Below, piece after piece: positions 1 to 12,668 of a DNA stretch of 64,000 bases. A model generated the notes under the pieces. The model was not told the origin of the DNA. It did no database searches and saw nothing but the letters and a program-made list of their open reading frames with translations. Both the position numbers and the translations under genes were made by a program. Where the stretch lies: contig NC_087092.1 in assembly GCF_963855985.1 (NCBI RefSeq), forward strand, positions 15,810,001-15,874,000. Direction: 5' to 3'. Origin of the DNA: Ostrinia nubilalis. Taxonomy: Eukaryota > Arthropoda > Insecta > Lepidoptera > Crambidae. Position 1 is the stretch's first letter. Every line of letters starts with the position of its first letter.

Positions 1-499
1 CCCCGCCGCACCTTAACCTATTTTTCACTTTAAATCAAAACCTTATGTTATAGGCATCATGGAAAAGTAATATTATGCAAGAAACATACCAAACTCATTA
101 TGCCAAATTATATTAATATATGATATCAAAACGTTCAAAAGTTTGGCTGTACACAAGCACGTACACAAGATGTTGTTTTATTTTATGAAATTTGTTAGTA
201 CTAAGGTTGAATTATTAAATAATCACTGTTAAATGTGATTAATTTATCACTTTTACCGCGACTGTCGGTAATTATTCATAATAACCGGTTATTATTAATA
301 ATTTTCAATTTATCACATTAACCGTAACATATATATAGATGAAGGAAAGGAATGAACGAGATGAAGAATTACAGGATGTCCAGAAAGGCATGGAACAACC
401 AAAATGGAAAACAGGCCATGTTATCTAAAATTTGAAAAAATCTAAAAATAATACATTTGCCTGACCATGACATTACTTTATTAATATAGTTCCAAAATA

Positions 500-642
500 C
501 TGAACTGTCCTATGCATGACATTGACAGTGGGGCGCCACGGTCAATACCGGATCGCTGGTTCCGATTTTTGCCATGTTGGAAACCATATAGTTGAACGAT
601 GGTAGCGCCCCCCTGTCATTGAGTTTGGTGGGACAGTTCAGC
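500..642. mobile_element. Palindromic MITE
   Basis: The left end reads TGAACTGTCC then GACATTGACAGTGGGGCGCC, and the right end carries the complementary GGCGCTACC/GACAGGGGGG/GGACAGTTCA sequence in reverse. The two arms of about 40 bp are imperfect inverted repeats around a spacer of about 60 bp. No ORF is present. It looks like a short non-autonomous DNA element; the family is not identified. Confidence 0.6.
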
Positions 643-1615
643 GTGGGTCATCTATAGCAGACTTTCCGTGACTTCCTGTATCTACCCATAAATATTAGTA
701 ACAAGCATATAATATGGAATGTATTAAAAACCCAAAGAAAAGGAGTCCCATTCTTATTAATATTTCAAGATCGAACGAACAAAATATTTTCCGAACAAAA
801 CCCACTGGAAAGCAGTGACCGTGGGTAGGAACACAAGGAACACAAATCAAAGAAAGCAAGTGACCGTGGAAAGGCAGACAAACACCATAGATAAGCGATA
901 AATAACAGACAATATTGACAAAAGCGTGTAGAAAATTAAAGGCAAAGCTGTTTCATTTAAATCGTGGTTTTTCGATTCGGCTATACAATCATTTCAGAAA
1001 TGAAAAGAAAAAGAGAAAAAGAAATCAAGGTCAAAAATTGCATCTATGAAAATTAATTTTGTAAATGATAAGGAAATCGATAACAATTTTAAAACGGAGG
1101 CTATCTCTATTTCCGGTTTTTCATAGAGATAAATCATCGATAAATAGGTATTAAGGTAAGTGCCCCCTACTTCGGTATATTAAGGCTCTGACGACTTTAA
1201 CATTTTATTTAAAAATAACCAAGCATGATATCAGTATGAAAGCTTTTGTATGCTAAACTTTGGTCTTTTGACAGTAAGTTAATACATAATTTATAGTTAT
1301 ATAGTTTGAACTTTTTTTTATATTAATTGTTCTGCGGACCTGTTGTTTGGATCCTGTTTCGTGACAAAATTTTGCTCTGTTTCTAAGTTCGTGAACTCAT
1401 GTCCCCTATTTCGGGATAAGGTTTTATGCATACAGTTAGGATATTTTAATAATGAGTAAGGGTTTAATAAATTTAAAAACGATAATAAAAATTTACAATA
1501 AAATAATTATGTGAAATTGACGATATTACTTACCTGAAATATTCATAAGAAATAATGTGTCTAGTAAAATATTTTGATTTGTTAATTCTAACAATATGTG
1601 AAAATATTTATATAA

Positions 1616-1875
1616 CCATTAGAAATATAGAGGGGGGGGACTTAACCCCCCCCCCCCTCGTACCCATAAAATTTGTATTGTTATTTCTAGCGATATAATA
1701 ATAATAATAATAAATACACTTTATTGTACACCAAAGATAAGAACAGAAAGAAAAGGAACACACAAGGTACAACTAGGCGGTCTTATATCTGAAAATTAAC
1801 CATTAAAACCATTAGAAATGGGGGGGGTACCCTTCGTACCCATACAATTTTGATTTGTAACCCCCCCCCCCCCCT
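1616..1875. repeat. Duplicated block with poly-G/poly-C tracts
   Basis: Two related blocks start with ACCATTAGAAAT (1616 and about 1806), continue into a G run, and share CGTACCCATA followed by TTTG and TTGT. Between and after them are long C tracts. This is a local duplication around a homopolymer microsatellite, and it is likely to be unstable. Confidence 0.5.
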
Positions 1876-3136
1876 TCTCCCCATAATCCCACCCCTGGAG
1901 CTGTTTCAAGTGAGGGTAGCGCCCCCCCCCCCCTGAAAATAACCCCAGATACGCCAATGACTCATAATAAAAGTAAGTAATTAATTAATTTCTTAGGTAG
2001 GTAAGTATTAAAAACTAACAAATATGTCGATTTCTTTGATGGTGTGTGTCATAAAAGTACCTAACACCATACATTTATATATCACGAACTTGGAAAAAAG
2101 TAACAATAATACGGTTCCTTGTTTCGTGATACTGATTATTCCAAATTCCCCAGGTAAAATTCATGGATTATTGTCAAAATGTGTCAATTAACTATTATCT
2201 ATCCCATATACAATACAAATAAACAAAGATAAATAAAACAAATCGAAATAAAACCAAAATTATGCTGGTACCTACTACTTATGCTAATTTATCTTAAAAT
2301 TGGTCATATATGTGAACTTCAAATTCGTGTCATATAAATTCTAGTGAACGAAACATATACCGAATTTAGGTAACGAGAAACTTAAATAAATGCATTATTT
2401 GTTTCATAACTTACATTTAAATTATCATAAATAATTATTTAAAAACCAAGCATCAAAATGTTATCCATAATATCCTTGAATCGGTAGTGACACGAAATAG
2501 GGGACACACGAAAAATAATATGTACCTACGCTATTTCGTAAGTCAATTAATCGCAATTTTAAAGGAATTCTACGTTTTCATATAACTTTTTTCTAAGCCA
2601 AATCAATTGTCAAGGAACACACGAAACCACTATTACAAGTTTTATTTAAATGGACGTTCCTTCGCCTTTTTATAAGCTTAAGAAGTTGGAGCGCTAACCT
2701 TACGGTGAGAGCAACCTTTGCAAGCCGCACGGCTGTTTTTGGGTCTCTGAGAGTTTGAAGCTTCGTATTACTCTCATTTTTGGCGCCACAATGCTGGTAC
2801 TTGGTTTTTTAGATAGCTTAAATAATAGAGTTTTTGCAGTAATGAAGAATTTTTATAAATAATATTCCATTTGCTTATTATTTGAGCTAGAAAAAAAACT
2901 TACGAACTTACGTACTATCACGAACTAGTAGCCGTTTACCTTAGGTAGGTAATTGCTATGAATCAGAATTGTGTTTACCTTAGGACTCATCCAGATTGGC
3001 GGACTGTCCAAAAGCGGGGTTCAACCACTCAAAACCACGTACCAAGTACCTAGGTGAGATTCAGAAACAAACACAAAAGCCAAAAACCGTTCCACCAAAG
3101 CTGCATGCATGATGCACCCATTACAATATTTGTTAC

Positions 3137-6100
3137 CCTGGTTATAAAGTCGCGTATTGGCAACATCCAGCGGTGTCTCAATCAAGACGCACAGCACGCC
3201 ACTCCCCAGGCTCGCTACAAACGCGAGAGCGGCTGGCGAGCCCTCAAAGTACCCGCAGGATCTCAAGTAATCTTTTGTTCTGGAATATTCAAAATACAGG
3301 GTGTGACGGACCGTCTGATTGAACGTATACTCTGAAAATAATGTCATCATCGTCAAAGCACAGCATTTACCTAATACATAATAATATTCTGAAAATACTG
3401 ATATCCTAACTCTCTAAGAATTTGGATAAGCAACGCTACAAAATACCGTGACACAACTTCAGCGAAGATACGTCTGAAGGAAAATTATTTTTCTTTCTAA
3501 AAATAGACTAGAAATTAACCCGATGTAATTAATCATATCTGCAAACGCTATAGAAACTTAGCTAACTACGAGAAGGAAGTTTTCTCAGTTACGTTTCATC
3601 TGAGACTTGACTTATGGTTCTATGTCCCCTAGATGGGGCAGAGGGCGTCCACAACAGTCCTCCATCGCATTCAGTCTTGAGCTTCGCGTTTGATCTCGCT
3701 CCAAATCTTGCCGATTATCATCAGAGAAATGACGATTCCCGTTCAATCAGACGTTCCGTCACAGTACATAAAAAATCATTTACCCTGATTGGTCATACGG
3801 ACAGTGACGACGTCAAAGGGACACATGGCTAGCGCAATGGCGATTCCGCTCATCGCGCTCGCGACGAATGCTTGCTTCGCCGGCGAGTCCGCGCAAAAGC
3901 CACTGCTCCTCAGTTTTTCTTTTGCACTGTATTAGGATTGATAGATTTAGTCTAGTGCTAAAGGGGTGTTTTGGCCACAATACTACTGCTAACTACGGAT
4001 ATTTTTCACGTCATGTTCGTTTTCTTGTGAATGTTTTTGGTTTTAAATGAAAAGCAATTCAAAACTGCCAAATTATACTGAATACTAGACGTTGAGGTAT
4101 TTCTAAACCATAAATTGTAATTTAATTAACTAAGATTCCGAAGTGATTCCTTGATAGTCTTAATGATCTTCAAAAGCACAACAATGTCGTCGAGATAGCT
4201 CGAGACCGGGCCTAGTATTCGCTATTACATTACACTCACGACTACATTTAATGCATTTACAATCGGGTACATTGGATACAATCGGATACCTCACTCTGTA
4301 TTTATCTATAGCCTCTATCATTGTGATGCTGGCTGGCATAAGGGATAGGATTTGATAAAGACAATACCAAATCCGAAGCTAAACTAGCAAAAGTTACATA
4401 CATGGTGAAGGTCGGCAGCTGGGCAGCGCTGCCTATCGCCAGGCGGAGGCAGGTGGCGTTGACGCCGGCGAAGAAGCCCTTCAGGCCTTCCGTTCTGTAA
4501 ATGATGCGGCAGCCGTCAATCATTCCTGCAAAGGGAATGCTGGTGATGACATCCCTTTTTTGAAAGCACATCATTTTACTGGTCTTCTCGTCATAGGATA
4601 ATTCATGTAATTTTTATAGGAGTTTTCGATCATTTAAGTTAGAGGTTGCAATGCATTATGGTTTGTTACTCTACCAAAGCATAAATAGGTAAAAAGAAAA
4701 CATTATTTTTTTAACAAACGAATGCTCGTTGATTTTTAAAGAATAGCCTTGGATGTCGTAAAAGGTGACTAAGGGAAAAAATATGCAAACTTCAGAACTC
4801 CTCAACCTGGGGAGTTTACGTTAAACCCTACATTTGCCTCAGGCTTCTGCAAGGGAGTCTAAATAAACTAATAATACCGAGCTGATAACAGTGGTAAAAC
4901 ATAGATAAATTAGTGTTATCAACTATACCATAGATTATCATTAATTTACCATTATACTTGTGCTGCCTTCCAACTGCGATGCTAGGATGAGCAGACGCTT
5001 GTATTCTCGTCTTGAGCACGAAAGCTGGGTTGCCAGTGAGTCCGCTCAACGCACCGCTCAGGCTAGCGCACGCCATCGCCCTCGTCAGCACCGTCTCGCC
5101 GCTGGCATCCTTCGTCCAGCCGAGCGTCTGCGTCGTGTGGTACCCTCCTAATCTGGCCAGGATTAAGGATTTTAGTCGGTAACGACCGATGTATTTAAAA
5201 AGGGAGTTACTTGACACTCAGAATAAAACTTATTCCTCTTGAAGAAACTGAGTAAAGATATAGAGCAGAATATGAATATAAACAAAGCGGGTAGTAAGAA
5301 AGCATTCGGCTTAAAAATATTAGTCAACTTAGCTAATAGAGGAAGACCATGAAGGTGAACCCCAGCAGTTTAGCGGGAGCGAGCCCCCTTTGAAGTGCGA
5401 AGAGTCCCTAAGTCTTCCCGATCACACACAGTGCGTGGAAGGTGCCCTTACACCGCAGAGGGCCCACGGCACGATTGCTAGAGCTCAAAAAGTATAGTGA
5501 GGATTCTAGAAGTGTAGTTACCAACTCACCTAACAGAGTTCATGGTAAACCCCAACAGCATAGCGGGAGCAAGTCCCCTCTGCAGGGCAAAGAGCCCATC
5601 AGTCTTCCCGATCACATACAGCGCATGGAAGATACTCTTATACCGCACCGGGACTTTGGTACACATTTCAAAAATCTGAATAATGTACGGACTCACCTAA
5701 CAGAGTTCATAGTAAACCCCAGCAGCATAGCGGGAGCGAGCCCCCTTTGAAGTGCGAAGAGTCCCTAAGTCTTCCCGATCACATACAGCGCATGATGCCC
5801 TTACACCGCAGAGGCACGGCACGGATTGCTAGAGCTCAAAAAGTATAGTGAGGATTCTAGAAGTGTAGTTACCAACTCACCTAACAGAGTTCATGGTAAA
5901 CCCCAACAGCATAGCGGGAGCAAGTCCCCTCTGCAGGGCAAAGAGCCCATCAGTCTTCCCGATCACATACAGCGCATGGAAGATACTCTTATACCGCACC
6001 GGGACTATGGTACACATTTCAAAAATCTGAATAATGTACGGACTCACCTAACAGAGTTCATAGTAAACCCCAGCAGCATAGCGGGAGCGAGCCCCCTTTG

Positions 6101-6978
6101 AAGTGCGAAGAGTCCCTAAGTCTTCCCGATCACATACAGCGCATGATGCCCTTACACCGCAGAGGCACGGCACGGATTGCTAGAGCTCAAAAAGTATAGT
6201 GAGGATTCTAGAAGTGTAGTTACCAACTCACCTAACAGAGTTCATGGTAAACCCCAACAGCATAGCGGGAGCAAGTCCCCTCTGCAGGGCAAAGAGCCCA
6301 TCAGTCTTCCCGATCACATACAGCGCATGGAAGTTACTCTTATACCGCACCGGGACTATGGTACACATTTCAAAAATCTGAATAATGTACGGACTCACCT
6401 AACAGAGTTCATAGTAAACCCCAGCAGCATAGCGGGAGCGAGCCCCCTTTGAAAAGTGAAGAGTCCGTCATTCTTCACGATCACATACAGTGCGTGGAAG
6501 GTGCCCTTACACCGCGGAGGGCCCACGGCACGGATTGCTAGAGGTAACGGATTGTAAGTAGTTACCAACTCACCTAACAGAGTTCATGGTGAATCCCAGC
6601 AGCATAGCGGGAGCAAGCCCCCTCTGCAGGGCAAAGAGCCCATCAGTCTTCCCGATCACACACAGCGCATGGAAGATACCGCACGGGGAGTCGGGGACCA
6701 CGGTACACATTTAAAAATCTGAAAAATGTACGGACTCACCTAACAGAGTTCATGGTAAACCCCAACAGCATAGCGGGAGCAAGCCCCCTCTGCAGGGCAA
6801 AGAGCCCATCAGTCTTCCCGATTACATACAGCGCATGGAAGATACTTTTATACCGCAAGGGGCCTTCTCCCCGTGCCTTCAACTCCCCTTGCAGTTGCAT
6901 GCGGGTCTTGACCACGTCCATGGGGTTCGTTATGACGGTGGCACCAGCACCCGCTAGGCCTCCAATGATGAAGTCCAT
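3137..6978 (-). CDS. SLC25A35: Mitochondrial carrier, SLC25A35/34 type (exons 1-4, 3' end missing)
   Basis: Inner mitochondrial membrane solute carrier of the SLC25 family; the substrate of this branch is not well settled. Four minus-strand exons fit by phase: 6740-6978 (start ATG at 6978), 4950-5152, 4402-4525, 3137-3279. Together they encode about 236 residues. Exon 1 begins [10 protein letters not shown] and holds the first carrier signature, [15 protein letters not shown] (the PxD/E-x-x-K/R form). Exon 2 has [11 protein letters not shown], the second repeat. Exon 3 has [16 protein letters not shown]. Exon 4 has [14 protein letters not shown], the third repeat. Splice donors are GTGAGT, GTAAAT, GTATGT and GTAACA. 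The last exon of about 55 residues, usually with YFRLGPHT, was not found and should lie left of position 1. Intron 1 is filled with copies of the exon 1 end. Family assignment is strong. SLC25A35 versus SLC25A34 is by recalled similarity only. Confidence 0.88.
3610..3730 (-). mobile_element. LINE 3'-tail remnant in SLC25A35 intron 3
   Basis: Read on the minus strand, this stretch resembles the C-terminal tail of lepidopteran RTE-like LINEs (a DRxxWRxVVDALCP-type peptide, here with [10 protein letters not shown]), interrupted by stops. It is a short decayed fragment. Assignment is from memory of the motif only. Confidence 0.4.
5343..6733 (-). repeat. Tandem array of SLC25A35 exon 1 end plus splice donor (351-bp unit)
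   Basis: Seven extra copies of the exon 1/intron 1 junction (plus-strand ACTCACCTAACAGAGTTCAT) begin at 5524, 5691, 5875, 6042, 6226, 6393 and 6568; the functional one is at 6734. Spacing alternates 167 and 184 bp, so the repeating unit is 351 bp and holds two diverged half-units. One half keeps the exon reading frame from [11 protein letters not shown] to FTMNSVR. The other has an in-frame TAG after GKT and lost the region before it. A further degraded copy sits near 5350. All lie in intron 1, downstream of the intact exon. Open frames on the plus strand here are antisense shadows. Confidence 0.9.
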
Positions 6979-7440
6979 AATTTAGTCTGTGGGTTTTGGA
7001 AGGAGAAATATACATGATAGGTGTTAATAAATTTCCGTGAGGTCTTTTCTAGTCCTTCAACTTTCAAGTAGCCGCGAATCTGGACACGATAAAAATCAAT
7101 AAATTAATCAATTGTTACCGCGGTCTCATGCGACCGATTAGGGTTTGATGGGCTAGTGGGAATTTAATTTCCAGAAATTTCAAATGGTCTTCTGACGGTC
7201 GTGTCCCATAGGCCATAGCAAATAATACCTACTGAAATGGGAAGAACATTACTGGAAAACAATGGAGGTTTCAATTTTCATATCAGACAATACGACTATA
7301 ACAACCCAGCACCATTCAATCAATTCTCCGTATTGGCGCGGATCGTCACTCTTTTATGATAAATTAATATTGTTTACTCATTCATTAACTAAATAAATGA
7401 AAGTGCCGCTAACTAGGCGAAAAGGTAGAACGTCAATTAT
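6979..7440. other. SLC25A35 upstream region
   Basis: This stretch holds the presumed 5' UTR and promoter of the minus-strand carrier gene. No TATA-like or initiator element could be pinned down, and no ORF or repeat stands out before the TIR element at 7441. Confidence 0.4.
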
Positions 7441-8401
7441 AGTACGAGAGCCCACGACCAAAATTTTTGTCTCATAGCAATACGGCCAAAACCGCATCAA
7501 ATCGATAGATACGATTATCCTGAACTCGAAAATACCAATATCAGACATTTTCCGCGTAGCGTTTGATCTGACCGAATTTTCAAAATTGTCAAAGAATTTT
7601 ACCGAACTGCATCATAGCAATATGTCTGATTTGCAGACTGTAGTTGAATGATAGTTCTGAGATGCCGGAAACATTATTTTCAGACGTTAGTGGTGTAGCG
7701 CAAACCCGTAAAATCACTTAAAAAAATTAAAAATGAGACAAAAAAAATGTCTCTTAGCAATACGTCTGAAAATCTTTTTTATTAGTAAATTTTGGTTATT
7801 TGATGCGAACAAAACAATTTTCAGACGGAAATGTGAACACATTAAATTTTGAGACCGTTTTGAAAATGTTAACAAATTTTACCGATCGGTATCATAGCAA
7901 TATGTCTGAAAATTGTTGGACATGATAAAATAAGTTGTCCACATGTGCAAAAAATTTATATCAGACAAATTAAGTGTAGCACCTTCTCTATCATACAACT
8001 TTTTGATACACTTAAAGTGTCTGAAAACAGGTTTTTGGTAATCATGGCAGCAATACGAAAAGGTGAAAAAAATAATTATCCGTATTGCTATGATACAGGT
8101 CGGCTAAATTTGTTGACATTTTCAAAAATGCGCACAGGCTATATGCTACGCGCAAAATGTCTGAAAACAAACTTTTTCGTAATACAATTATAAAATCTAT
8201 GTACATTTTCACTATCAGACGTATTGCTATAATACCGACTGTCTTTTTTTTTGACACAGCAGAAATGGCCTCCCACGCAGTTGCTACACTTTCGACCGTT
8301 ACTACACACCTAGTCGGGTTCAGAATCATACAATCTAACGATTTTATAGGGTTTTTGCCGTATTGCTATGAGACATGGTTTTGGTCGTGGGCTCTCGTAC
8401 T
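7441..8401 (+). mobile_element. TIR DNA element, copy 1 (961 bp)
   Basis: The ends read AGTACGAGAGCCCACGACCA and its reverse complement, giving a 22-bp or longer terminal inverted repeat. Flanks TAT and AT/TATT fit a TA or AT target duplication. Inside, a motif close to CATAGCAATACGTCTGA recurs about eight times in both orientations. Short ORFs are not conserved as proteins. A second copy at 21788-22749 runs in the opposite orientation and is nearly identical over the whole length. This is a non-autonomous element of unknown superfamily. Confidence 0.85.
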
Positions 8402-10881
8402 ATTAGATTTTAAACTGTAACAAGACTTTTTGTGACTAAGAAGTATGTACGTGTTAACTAGATAGTTTACACGTAGCTAAATGTTTTACAATAATTTGTT
8501 TATTGTATTGACATACCTACGCTTTAGTAAATACTCAAGTGTTATTGCCTCTAATTAAACTACAACCTTGGCAGAGACTTAAATCACAATAAAGTCACAG
8601 AGATAATGGAAATAGAGTAAATTGAAATCGTGTGACACCCTTTTAAAGTAGGTACTCTAACACCTTTCAAGTTTTTCTGTAGGTATTTGCTCAGTAAATT
8701 AAAGATAGAGTCGGTTGTGAATTTTAGTTTTTTTATCTAGATGAATGATCCACAACTCGTCGAAAGAGGCGACTTAGGGACTACACATCAAACAGAGAAC
8801 GGGCAGCAGCGCTCCCTGAAAAACAAATATTTTAAACTGCGATCTCTAACCCGCCTGCCAAGCGTGGGGATTATGGCAATACCCTCCATCAAAGTGGAGG
8901 AGGCTCATAGTCCAGCAGTGGACTGTAAAGGGCTGTTCATGATGATGAATGATCTACACATAGGTATTGGTGCACTACGACAAGATCACAGATTGAATGG
9001 CGGCCGTCTGGCTTGGTGGACGCGAACCGGACTTGGATACCAGCAGCTACGGGTTCGAGTTCCGCAAGGGATTGCAATAATACTTATTTTACTTATTTCA
9101 GTCGCAAGCCGTGTCCGTTGCAATATTATCTTAGTGGTATAATAATGTACTGACTATCCCCAAAACATTGGATTATGATATCCAGAAGCGACTTGTGCTG
9201 AAGATTTTTAACTACGATACATACGGAGCACCTAATATTGTGGAGCTTCCTCATTTTTCATAACAACACTTCGCCAACTAAATGAAGTGTTTGCTGCCTT
9301 TTTACTATTCGTATTGTAGTATTCTTCTTCTTATTAGGTATAGATTTCTTTTTAGTAGGTTCTGTAGGACTTTTTATTTGGTTTTATATTACATCTTGAC
9401 AATTAAACTATTACAACTTCAAATTTTGTAAACATTAGTCTATGCTAGAGTTTTGTAACTTTTTCTCGTTGAACATCCATCTTTGGAACGCACCAAAAAG
9501 TTTTGAAAACGAGCGCGAAAACTGTGCGTTTCGCGCGCGCGCGTTTTCTGTTACTTCCGCAATCAATAACGAAGGTCTCAGTTACACGTGTAAATAAAGT
9601 ATGTAATTATTACCTTATTGTCTTGTACACCACGAGAAAGGCGATCAGATTGAACACATGAATAAATATTAAGTTAACTATCACAGTAAAAACTACATAA
9701 GTTTAAGTAAAACACACTTTTTCGTGTAAAATCACAGCTGTTTGGAGAGTTCGCGCCGCGTCTCGTGACTGGTGGGCCAATGACAGCAGCGGACTGATTC
9801 GGCATTGGATGATTTGACATTTGCGTCATGTTCGTGTGACGTCACACACAGAAAAGATTACGCGCACTCGTGATAGCGAATACGCTAGCATGATAAAGGT
9901 GTTAACTTCACACATAAATTGAATGCTTTGAATGGAATTCCCCGTACTATTATAATAGACGGAATTTTATGGTTACAGTCACAAGTCATGACGTAATAAA
10001 TAACCACTCCACACTTTAATGGTTAAGGTGCTCACATTAATTGCTAACAAGAAGTTTATTAGCATATCTACAAATTACGTAGTAAGCTTTAAACGAAACG
10101 TTTGAAAACAACTGAAAGATCAAAGTGTGGATAGTCGGGAATTAAGGATACCTGCTAGCTGAAAGAGAGATTTACTGAAATGTAGAGCCGTAGAATTTTC
10201 GAAGCAACGTTCATTAGCCTCAACGGTTTGAAAAGTTGCCATTTGCCTATTGGACATTAAGTATATCTGAACTTTCACGTGGAAATGCCTTTGATTACCC
10301 GACTGCGCCAGAAGGAGGGTTATGTTTTTTAATATAATCATACCTCGACGACATGCGGCAAAATAAAACAAATCCCTATGACTAGTATGACCCATAGCCC
10401 TAGCAAATCCATACAATTACTCATGTGAGTCAGCTTGCTATTGAAAACACTTAACTGGTGGATAGAGGGTGTGTCATTTGCCACCATTTTGCCACCGTCA
10501 AGTTCACGGCAATCACGCGTAGGACGTGAATCACTTCTGCGTAGACCTTCAAGGGCAGATGTTATCAGCAGGAAAGGTCAAGTGGCGTAGCAGACAGTGT
10601 TAATCCTTCAAATACTACCAAAACGAGACCCAAATGATATTCTTTTGGGTAGTTCACTACAGACACCACCAATAAATTGACATTATCACACATATTAGTA
10701 ATCTCTCAATGAAACTGTCGTTTTAAACGTGCAATAATTGAGACTACGAGACAAACTAAACTTAAAATAAAGCTAGAGAGAAAGAACTCTACATTTGTCT
10801 TAATTAACAATATCAATACCAGTGGTTGATAATGTATGTATGAGCTATATACTACATACATTGTATGAGCTATCTAAACAC
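8402..10881. other. Intergenic sequence with LINE and SINE fragments
   Basis: No gene was recognised. At 8860-8960 is a LINE-like 3' tail (CCAGCAGTGGACTG followed by ATGATGATG). At 8995-9135 is a tRNA-derived SINE fragment. At 9500-9545 is a CG-rich alternating purine-pyrimidine run (CGCGCGCGCG). The rest looks anonymous. Confidence 0.5.
8995..9135 (+). mobile_element. tRNA-derived SINE fragment
   Basis: Internal polymerase III promoter boxes are visible: an A-box-like TGGCTTGGTGG and a B-box-like GGGTTCGAGTTCC about 40 bp later. The flanks do not fold as a complete tRNA and an AT-rich tail follows. It is better read as a SINE head than a tRNA gene. Confidence 0.5.
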
Positions 10882-12668
10882 AATGAGGATCATTTCGATT
10901 TTTAGCTGTGAATGCAGATTTATAGGGCTAAGAAATCCTTAATACACAGTGCAAAAATTTTTGTTCTACGACAAAAATTGACGAAGTTATGGCCAAATTA
11001 CTAAAAAAGTTCACTGACCGCCCGGCGCGGGGACGATGACGTCATTATATCCGATCCGAACGCTGCCGGCGTACTGCGTGGATAGAAAATATTTTTTTCT
11101 AGCCAAATTATCAGTTTTAGAGAAAAACTTGTAATTACATTTATTCATCAGAATAAAGTAAGCTATCGATAGGTAATTTTAAAAAATGGAAATTGTGAAA
11201 AATAACGCAAAAAATCCATACGCTCATACGATTCAATGGCACGCAGAGACGCGATTGGGGTCTCCGCGGTGGTATATTTGGCGATTTATTCAAATAAAGT
11301 GTACATAAGTGTTGTTAGAGTCATATCTTCTTCCAAGTAAAATATAAAAATGTATAAGTATTAATTTATTTACTTCTAACAATAAGGTATAACTTCTAAC
11401 AATAAGACATTGCTATGAAAATCATTTCGATGTACACTTAATAATACCTACCTGTTATTTAGTTTTTCTGAGTTAAACCTACGCCACTACCTATCTATTC
11501 GCCGTTCCCATGGGCGGGCCAGCTGCTGCAGGAAAGGACAGCCGCTCCGTGCTGGAAATCTATTTAATCTTAGCCTAGAAGCTGGGTATGACTACCCCGC
11601 CCCTCTCCTCTCCCCAGGTCATAAGCTGGGCATGACTTCCCCCTCGGCCAGAAGTTGGGTATGATTTACCCCCCCCCCCCCCCTCCCGGCCCGAAACTGG
11701 GTATGACTTGACCCCTCCCCCTCCCCCCAGGCCAGAAGCTAGGTAAGGCTTGCCCCTACCCCCAGGCCATAAGCATAAGCTGGATATGACTCCCCTTCGG
11801 CCAGAAGCTGGGTATGACACCCCCCCCATGCCAGAAATGCCAGAAACTGGGTATGACTTGACCCCCCCCCCTCCCCCAGGCCATAAGCTGGGTAAGGCTA
11901 GCCCCTCCCCCCAGCCCTAGAAACTGGTTATGACTTGACCCCTCCCCCCCCCTCTCCACAAGCCAGAAACTGGGTAAGGCTAGCCCCTTCCCCCAGTCCA
12001 TAAGCATAAGCTAGGTATGACTCCCCCTCGGCCGGAAGCTGGGTATTACTTACACCCCCCCCCCCCCAGGCCAGAAACTGGGTATGACTTGCCTCTCCCC
12101 CCTCCCACCAAGGCCAGAAGCTGGGTAAGGCTTGCCCCTCCCCCTAGGCTATAAGCTGGGTATGACTTATCCCCCCCCCCCCCCCCAGGCCAGAAACTGG
12201 GTATTAGCATCATATTATGTATTATTATGTTCAATACAAACAATCATTAAGTTACACTCACCTCAACCGCGTCTCCGCATTGCATCGAATCCTATGGAAA
12301 TGTGGTTTTTGGACATAGCAATACTTATTTTTCACAATTTTTATTTTTAAAAATTACTGGTCGATAGGTTACTTTATTTTGAAGAATAAATGTTATTAAA
12401 AGTTTTTTTCTAAAACTGATAGTTTAGCCGGAAAAAAATATTTCCATCCCATTAGTACGCCGGCTGCGCTCGATTCGGATATAATGACGTCACGCGGCCT
12501 TGCGCACGTTGACTTTGAGCGGCAAAAACGGCCTATGTTTATTACTTAATATCTTCGTAAGTAATGGTCCGATTTGGATAATTCAAAAAGATATATCTTT
12601 CTTATGTCTTAAAGATTAACGTAGATACTAGTTTTATTGAATTTTCTACAACAGTACTGATCCTCATT
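10882..12668. mobile_element. Foldback element with long inverted arms around a poly-C minisatellite
   Basis: Left arm (10882 to about 11280) and right arm (about 12270 to 12668) are inverted copies, diverged but clear. The outer end AATGAGGATCA appears at 10882 and as TGATCCTCATT at the right end. Shared inner blocks include TATCCGA/ATATAATGACGTCA, the GCCGGCGTAC block, TTATCAGTTTTAGA and ATCGATAGGTAA (approximate in the right arm). The centre is a C-rich minisatellite. No transposase is visible, so it is non-autonomous. Confidence 0.75.
11575..12205 (+). repeat. C-rich minisatellite with GTATGAC...CCCCAGGCC units
   Basis: About a dozen units of 40-60 bp read roughly GGCCAGAAGCTGG, then GTATGACTT or GTAAGGCTT, then a variable run of C and T ending in CCCCAG. 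Each unit thus carries a donor-like GTATG/GTAAG and a polypyrimidine tract with acceptor-like CAG. Homopolymer C tracts reach 14 or more. The overlapping ORFs are low-complexity shadows. Confidence 0.85.

Larger units (their letters stand above)
1..3136. other. AT-rich intergenic or 3' intronic sequence with short repeats
   Basis: No coding exon was recognised here on either strand. It is where the last SLC25A35 exon would be expected, but no sequence like the carrier C-terminus was found, so that exon probably lies left of the window. It contains a palindromic MITE near 500-642, an (AAT) run near 1700, poly-G/poly-C tracts at 1630-1660 and 1819-1875, and scattered copies of a motif like CCCCTATTTCGTG. 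Confidence 0.6.

Noticed and set aside
3280..3331. Longer exon 4 of SLC25A35 starting at acceptor TTTTCAG (3331)
   Set aside because: It does not match the phase of exon 3; the acceptor TTCCAG before 3279 with donor GTATGT at 4401 restores a continuous carrier sequence (TFT-I-TKDYL).
5442..6452. Three plus-strand ORFs of about 91-102 codons in tandem
   Set aside because: They are antisense readings of the duplicated SLC25A35 exon ends; their similarity comes from the repeat, not from a protein family.
11575..12243. Gly/Ser-rich ORFs in the C-rich array
   Set aside because: Low-complexity translation of a minisatellite within a foldback element.
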